Source: an uncultured Propionibacteriaceae bacterium (GTDB taxonomy: Bacteria; Actinomycetota; Actinomycetes; Propionibacteriales; Propionibacteriaceae). Taken from it: a DNA stretch of 64,000 bases. The notes below the pieces were generated by a model. The model made no database searches, was not told the DNA's origin, and saw only the letters and a list, made by a program, of their open reading frames with translations. Below are positions 60,068-64,000 of the stretch, one piece after another. Each line of letters starts with the position of its first letter. Within the stretch, counting starts at the first letter, position 1. The stretch lies in the NCBI GenBank assembly GCA_938046585.1, contig CALIWR010000002.1:62001-126000 (forward strand). The letters run 5' to 3'. The translations under genes were made by a program, and so were the position numbers.

Positions 60068-61453
60068 GTGACTGATATCCCGGCTCTCGACGCGCTGCAC
60101 GCGCGAAACCCGCCGCAGCAGCCGCGTTACCGAGACCAGGCCGACCTGGCCCAGGTTTTGGCGACACTGCGGTCTCTGCCGCCGCTGGTCTTCGCCGGCG
60201 AATGCGACGACCTGCGTTCCCGGATCGCGCAGGTCGCCCAGGGTAACGCCTTCATCGTGCAGGGTGGTGACTGCGCCGAGACCTTCGATGGTGTCAATGC
60301 CGCCTCGATCCGGGGGCGGCTACGGGTGCTGCTGAGCATGGCGGTCGTGATGACGTACGCCGCCCAGGTCCCGGTCGTCAAGATCGGCCGGCTAGCCGGG
60401 CAGTTCGCCAAGCCGCGGTCCAGCGAGCATGAGGTTCGTGGCGGGATCACCCTGCCCGCCTACCGGGGGGACGCGGTGAATGGTTTCGACTTCACCGCCG
60501 AAGCCCGCGAACCTGATCCGCAGCGGCTGCTCGGGGTGTACAACGCGTCGGCGGCGACACTGAACCTGGTCCGGGCCTTCGTCAAGGGGGGCTTTGCTGA
60601 TCTGCGCAGCATGCACTCGTGGAATGCGGACTTCGTCCGCAACCTGCCGGTCTCGCGCCAGTACCGGGACCTGACCGCAGAGATCGAGCGGGCGCTGGCC
60701 TTCATGGTCGCCTGCGGCGTCGACGATGAGGCCTTCCGGACGGTCGACTTCTACGCCAGCCACGAGGCATTGCTGTTGGATTACGAACATGCCCTGACCC
60801 GGATCGACTCGCGTACCGGGAACCCGTACGACGTCGGCGGCCATTTCGTCTGGATCGGAGAGCGGACCCGGCAACTGGACGGGGCCCACGTCGAATTGCT
60901 CCGGGCACTGCGCAACCCGATCGGCTGCAAGCTGGGCCCGACTGCTTCACCTGCCGAGGTGGTGGGGCTGGCTGAGCGGCTGGACCCGGACCACCAGCCG
61001 GGGCGACTCACCTTCATCACCCGCCTGGGCCGGGACCGGGTCCGTGACCTGTTGGCGCCGCTGGTGACCGCGGTGGCGGCGACCGGGCGGCAGGTCGCCT
61101 GGGTCTGCGACCCGATGCACGGCAATACGTACGCCTCGACCACCGGGTACAAGACCCGCTCCTTCGACGACGTGGTGGCCGAGCTGGATGGCTTCTTTGA
61201 TGTCCACCAGGAGCTTGGCACCTGGCCGGGCGGGGTGCACGTCGAACTCACCGGCGACGACGTGACCGAGTGCGTCGGCGGCAGCGTCGACGTTCGCGAG
61301 GCCCAACTTGCTGACCGGTACGAGACGGTCTGCGACCCTCGTCTGAACCGGCGCCAGTCGCTCGAACTGGCTTTTCTGGTGGCCGAACGGCTACGGGCGA
61401 ACGCCCAGCGGCACCAGAACTCATTCCAGGACTACTCGCCCCTGGACTTCTGA
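60068..61453 (+). CDS. aroG: 3-deoxy-7-phosphoheptulonate synthase, class II
   Basis: A 461-residue class II DAHP synthase, the first enzyme of the shikimate pathway. Landmarks are PPLVFAGECDDLR, IVQGGDCAETF, KIGRLAGQFAKPRS and DPMHGNT. The class II enzymes of actinobacteria are often feedback regulated by aromatic amino acids and chorismate mutase (family knowledge). The start is GTG. The gene converges on xthA and their ends overlap by 22 bp. Confidence 0.95.
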   Translation: MTDIPALDALHARNPPQQPRYRDQADLAQVLATLRSLPPLVFAGECDDLRSRIAQVAQGNAFIVQGGDCAETFDGVNAASIRGRLRVLLSMAVVMTYAAQVPVVKIGRLAGQFAKPRSSEHEVRGGITLPAYRGDAVNGFDFTAEAREPDPQRLLGVYNASAATLNLVRAFVKGGFADLRSMHSWNADFVRNLPVSRQYRDLTAEIERALAFMVACGVDDEAFRTVDFYASHEALLLDYEHALTRIDSRTGNPYDVGGHFVWIGERTRQLDGAHVELLRALRNPIGCKLGPTASPAEVVGLAERLDPDHQPGRLTFITRLGRDRVRDLLAPLVTAVAATGRQVAWVCDPMHGNTYASTTGYKTRSFDDVVAELDGFFDVHQELGTWPGGVHVELTGDDVTECVGGSVDVREAQLADRYETVCDPRLNRRQSLELAFLVAERLRANAQRHQNSFQDYSPLDF

Positions 61454-62328
61454 GCCCGACCCCGGTCGCGGTCTTGGGGCAGGGACACGTTGCCGGGCCG
61501 TGAGGCCGGAGCCGAAGCTGGCGGTACTACCGGGCCCAGATCTCCGTCGGGGGCCTCGTCCAGGTCGACAATCACCGGGGCATGGTCGCTGGCTCCGGAC
61601 CCTTTACGGGCCTGCCGGTCTACCCAGGCGGCCTGCACCCGTCCGGCAGGGCCGGGCGATGCCAGCACCAGGTCGATCCGCATCCCGAGGTCCCTGTGGA
61701 ACATCCCGGCCCGGTAATCCCAGTAGCTGAACAGACGATCCGCCGTTGGCCAGTGGTCTCGGACCACGTCGGCTAGCCCGAGCCCGGCCAAGGCCTGCCG
61801 CTCGGCCACGGTGACATGGGTATGCCCGACGAACGCGGCCGGGTCGAAGAGATCGATATCGGCGGGGGCGACGTTCATGTCACCGCAGACCAGCAGATCA
61901 CCGCTGGTCTGCTGGATCTGGGCCCGCAGCGCGGCCAACCAGGCCAGCTTGTACCGGTAGTGGTCGTCGTCCACTGCTCGGCCGTTCGGCACGTACGCGC
62001 TGGTGATCCGGATCTTGCCGCAGGTCGCCGATACCGCCCGGGCTTCCGGCTCAGGCAAACCCGGCTCGTCGGCCAGGCCTGGTTCCGGATCCTCTAGCCC
62101 GACCCGGGACAGCACCGCGACCCCATTCCAGCGGCCCTGGCCGTGGTGGGTGTACGCGTAACCCAGCCGGCCGAGCTCGGCGCCCAGGGCCTCGTCGAAG
62201 GTCTCGGTGGTGATCTTGGTCTCCTGCAGACAGACCACATCCGGTCGACGCTGCTCCAGCCAGGCCACCAGCCGGGGGAGCCGGGGGCGTACCGAGTTCA
62301 CGTTCCAAGTGGCGATCCGCACTCCCAC
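61432..62328 (-). CDS. xthA: Exodeoxyribonuclease III
   Basis: A 298-residue AP endonuclease/exonuclease. Catalytic motifs are TWNVNSVRPRLPRL, CLQETKI, and the C-terminal RIDLVLAS and SGASDHAPV. It repairs abasic sites in DNA. The protein has a 35-residue C-terminal extension rich in Pro beyond the usual fold. The start is GTG. Ends overlap with aroG on the opposite strand. Confidence 0.93.
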   Translation of the reverse strand: MGVRIATWNVNSVRPRLPRLVAWLEQRRPDVVCLQETKITTETFDEALGAELGRLGYAYTHHGQGRWNGVAVLSRVGLEDPEPGLADEPGLPEPEARAVSATCGKIRITSAYVPNGRAVDDDHYRYKLAWLAALRAQIQQTSGDLLVCGDMNVAPADIDLFDPAAFVGHTHVTVAERQALAGLGLADVVRDHWPTADRLFSYWDYRAGMFHRDLGMRIDLVLASPGPAGRVQAAWVDRQARKGSGASDHAPVIVDLDEAPDGDLGPVVPPASAPASRPGNVSLPQDRDRGRAQKSRGE

Positions 62329-62429
62329 AGGCTAGCGAGACTGTGTCCTTCTCGCTCGCCGATATCCTGGCCGAGCAGGCCGCCGTGGCCGGATATCCGC
62401 CACGCCGGAACTTCCGCGAAGGAGAAACC

Positions 62430-63662
62430 ATGACCGTCGGGTCGACGTCGCGCCGCAGCGCCCGACCGGTGCGTTTGCAGCGTCACGATTCGGCGCTGCG
62501 TCCGATGCTCGTGACCTGGGAGGCGACCCGCGCCTGCGCCCTGGCTTGTCGTCATTGCCGCGCCGAGGCTGTCCCTTTCCGTGATCCGCGCGAGCTGAGT
62601 CTGGGAGAGGCCAAGGCTTTGATGGATGAGGCGGCCTCCTTCGGGCAGCCGGCTGTGATCTTCATCATCACCGGCGGCGACTGCTTCGAGCGTCCAGACC
62701 TGGCCGAGTTGGCCGCCTACGGTACGAGTCTCGGTCTGCACGTGGCGGTCTCGCCCTCGGGTACAGACAAACTGACCAAGCAGGCCCTGGCCGACGTGCA
62801 GGAGGCCGGGGTCAGCGTCATTTCCCTCTCTCTTGATGGGGCCACCGCCGCTACGCACGACGCCTTCCGTGGCGTCGAGCAGACCTTCGATCGCACTATC
62901 GCCGGCTGGCAGGCGGCGCGCGAATTGGGCATGAAGGTACAGGTCAACTCTGTCGTCGCCCGCCACAACGTCCATGAACTGCCGGACATCGCTGCGTTGG
63001 TACGAGAATACGGGGCCATGACCTGGTCGGGTTTCCTGCTCGTGCCCACCGGCCGCGGCGTGGATTTGGGGGGCCTGGACGCTCGCGAGGTCGAAGATGT
63101 GCTTGGCGCCTTTTACGACCTGGGCGAGGCCGTCGCGGTGCGTACTACCGAGGGTCATCACTTTCGGCGTGTCTGTCTGCAGCGGCAGGTCCTGGCCCAG
63201 CGTGGCATCGAGGGCGAGCAGATGATCCGCGTCATGGGTCACGGCGAGCTCTACCGGTCGCTGCGTCGGCGGATCGTCGAACTCGGCCTGGACCATGGCG
63301 AACGGCGGCGGCGTCCTCCCATCGCGGTCTCCAGCGGGAACGGTTTTATGTTCGTCTCCCACGTGGGCGAGGTGACTCCCTCCGGTTTTCTGGAGAAGAG
63401 CGCTGGCAACGTACGCGAGGCCTCGCTGACCGAGATCTACCGTTCTAGCGAGGTCTTCACGGGGGTTCGCGACCCGGAGGCGCTGGAGGGTAAGTGCGGG
63501 GTCTGTGAGTACCAGCGGGTGTGCGGAGGTTCGCGGGCGCGGGCTTACAACATGACCGGTAATCTCCATGCCGAAGACGCCTCCTGCGCCTACCAGCCCG
63601 GCTCTTTCCCGTACCCGCATGATGTGCGGGCGCTCCTGGCTAGCGGCCCGCCACGACGGTGA
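62430..63662 (+). CDS. Radical SAM/SPASM protein (TIGR04053-like family)
   Basis: A 410-residue radical SAM protein. The cluster triad is Cys36-Cys40-Cys43 (TRACALACRHC), followed by a GGD-type SAM-binding motif in IITGGDCFERPDL. The C-terminal SPASM region has GKCGVCEYQRVCGGSRARAY and a further Cys in DASCAYQP. It resembles the TIGR04053 group, for which a substrate is not established to my knowledge; relatives of this fold act in peptide or heme maturation. The ATG at 62430 has a GAAGGAG site; GTG 62343 is a longer, weaker start. Confidence 0.85.
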   Translation: MTVGSTSRRSARPVRLQRHDSALRPMLVTWEATRACALACRHCRAEAVPFRDPRELSLGEAKALMDEAASFGQPAVIFIITGGDCFERPDLAELAAYGTSLGLHVAVSPSGTDKLTKQALADVQEAGVSVISLSLDGATAATHDAFRGVEQTFDRTIAGWQAARELGMKVQVNSVVARHNVHELPDIAALVREYGAMTWSGFLLVPTGRGVDLGGLDAREVEDVLGAFYDLGEAVAVRTTEGHHFRRVCLQRQVLAQRGIEGEQMIRVMGHGELYRSLRRRIVELGLDHGERRRRPPIAVSSGNGFMFVSHVGEVTPSGFLEKSAGNVREASLTEIYRSSEVFTGVRDPEALEGKCGVCEYQRVCGGSRARAYNMTGNLHAEDASCAYQPGSFPYPHDVRALLASGPPRR

Positions 63663-63748
63663 CCGAGGACTGTGCAGGTGTGGGCATCTGTAGCTGTGAG
63701 CTGCGTCGCTGGCAGCGAACAGACTGCTGATATGCCAGTCTGGCTGCC

Positions 63749-64000
63749 ATGCAGATCACCCATCTTGGGCATGCGGCGGTCCTCGTGGAGGTCGCCAGCC
63801 GGCGGATCCTGATCGACCCGGGCAACTTCAGCGACGCCTGGCATTCGCTGACCGACCTGGATGCGATCATGGTCACCCACCAGCACGCTGACCATGTCGA
63901 CCCGCAGCACCTGCCGACCCTGCTCGCGGCTAATCCTGCGGCCCGGGTCCTGGTCGAGCCGCAGGTTCTGGACAGTGTCGACCTGCCCGGTGCGGCGGGT
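63749..64000 (+). CDS. Metallo-beta-lactamase-fold hydrolase, N-terminal part
   Basis: The first 84 codons of an MBL-fold gene that runs off the window. The protein begins MQITHLGHAAVLVEVASRRI, has LIDPGNF and the metal-binding THQHADHVD (HxHxDH). This matches UPF0173/MBL-type hydrolases. It starts 86 bp after the radical SAM gene. Substrate unknown. Confidence 0.85.
   Translation, partial: MQITHLGHAAVLVEVASRRILIDPGNFSDAWHSLTDLDAIMVTHQHADHVDPQHLPTLLAANPAARVLVEPQVLDSVDLPGAAG

Noticed and set aside
62298..63620. Minus-strand 440-codon open frame opposite the radical SAM gene
   Set aside because: It mirrors the plus gene, has no ribosome site and shows repetitive, Arg/Gly-rich composition typical of antisense frames in high-GC DNA.

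Overview
The window is high-GC, gene-dense chromosomal DNA of an actinobacterium. GTG starts, ATGA/GTGA gene overlaps and actinobacterial marker families (DUF3618, DUF4191, DUF3043, a GuaB1-type IMPDH-like enzyme, class II DAHP synthase, PimB-like mannosyltransferase, MurT/GatD) support this. The mix best fits the Propionibacteriales (Propionibacteriaceae-like), which is an inference because no rRNA is present. Most of the window is core chromosome; obvious accessory or decaying DNA is confined to a few spots.

Layout: 1-6.1 kb holds the end of dinB, tRNA-Leu, a peroxiredoxin, a DUF3618 protein, a sugar ABC importer without its own ATPase, strong hairpins and tRNA-Lys. 6.1-15.2 kb holds an ECF sigma/membrane-protein pair, the GatD-MurT lipid II amidation operon, an exported HNH nuclease, a DCC/DUF1266 pair, and dnaG followed by a SigA-like sigma factor behind DnaA-box-like sites. 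15.2-17.6 kb is a decayed patch: glpK pseudogene, glpF remnant, a small XRE regulator, a possible tRNA remnant and an intact tRNA-Asn. 17.8-31.8 kb holds rtcB, an ABC-F ATPase, DUF4191, lipA, a Tad secretion/assembly operon (cpaB-tadZ-tadA-tadB-tadC-prepilin peptidase), lipB, a zinc-ribbon protein and the two-lipoyl-domain E2 acyltransferase. 31.9-37.1 kb is a Nik/Dpp-type ABC transporter operon preceded by a cobalamin riboswitch, with an in-frame stop in one permease gene. 37.2-48.8 kb holds a KstD-like flavoprotein, pepA, gcvT, small conserved genes, glycerate kinase, an A-type Fe-S carrier, guaB1, an aldo/keto reductase pseudogene, a pseudo-receiver protein with trpD, and a second prepilin peptidase. 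48.8-64 kb holds a sunset-domain membrane protein, cyclophilin, an Lrp-type RAM protein with a tiny membrane protein, an exonuclease that appears to have lost its GIY-YIG half, a 5'-nucleotidase, an NlpC/P60 hydrolase, a PimB-like mannosyltransferase, ROK glucokinase, a PlsC-like acyltransferase coupled to a two-component system, aroG, xthA, a radical SAM/SPASM protein and the start of an MBL-fold hydrolase.

Connected functions: LipA and LipB make the lipoyl cofactor used by the E2 enzyme (and by the glycine cleavage system of which GcvT is part). GatD/MurT, the NlpC/P60 protein, the mannosyltransferase and the acyltransferase serve the envelope. AroG and TrpD belong to aromatic amino acid synthesis. 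The most informative signal is the B12 riboswitch in front of the Nik-type transporter, which points to cobalt (or a cobalt complex) as the substrate.

Several genes carry lesions: glpK, glpF, the permease at 34.3-35.3 kb, the small gene at 37.2 kb, the aldo/keto reductase and the exonuclease. Some lie at homopolymers and could be sequence errors; others (a multi-base deletion in glpK, loss of most of glpF, loss of a whole domain in the exonuclease) cannot be. No clearly new defence system, CRISPR array, prophage or biosynthetic cluster is visible.
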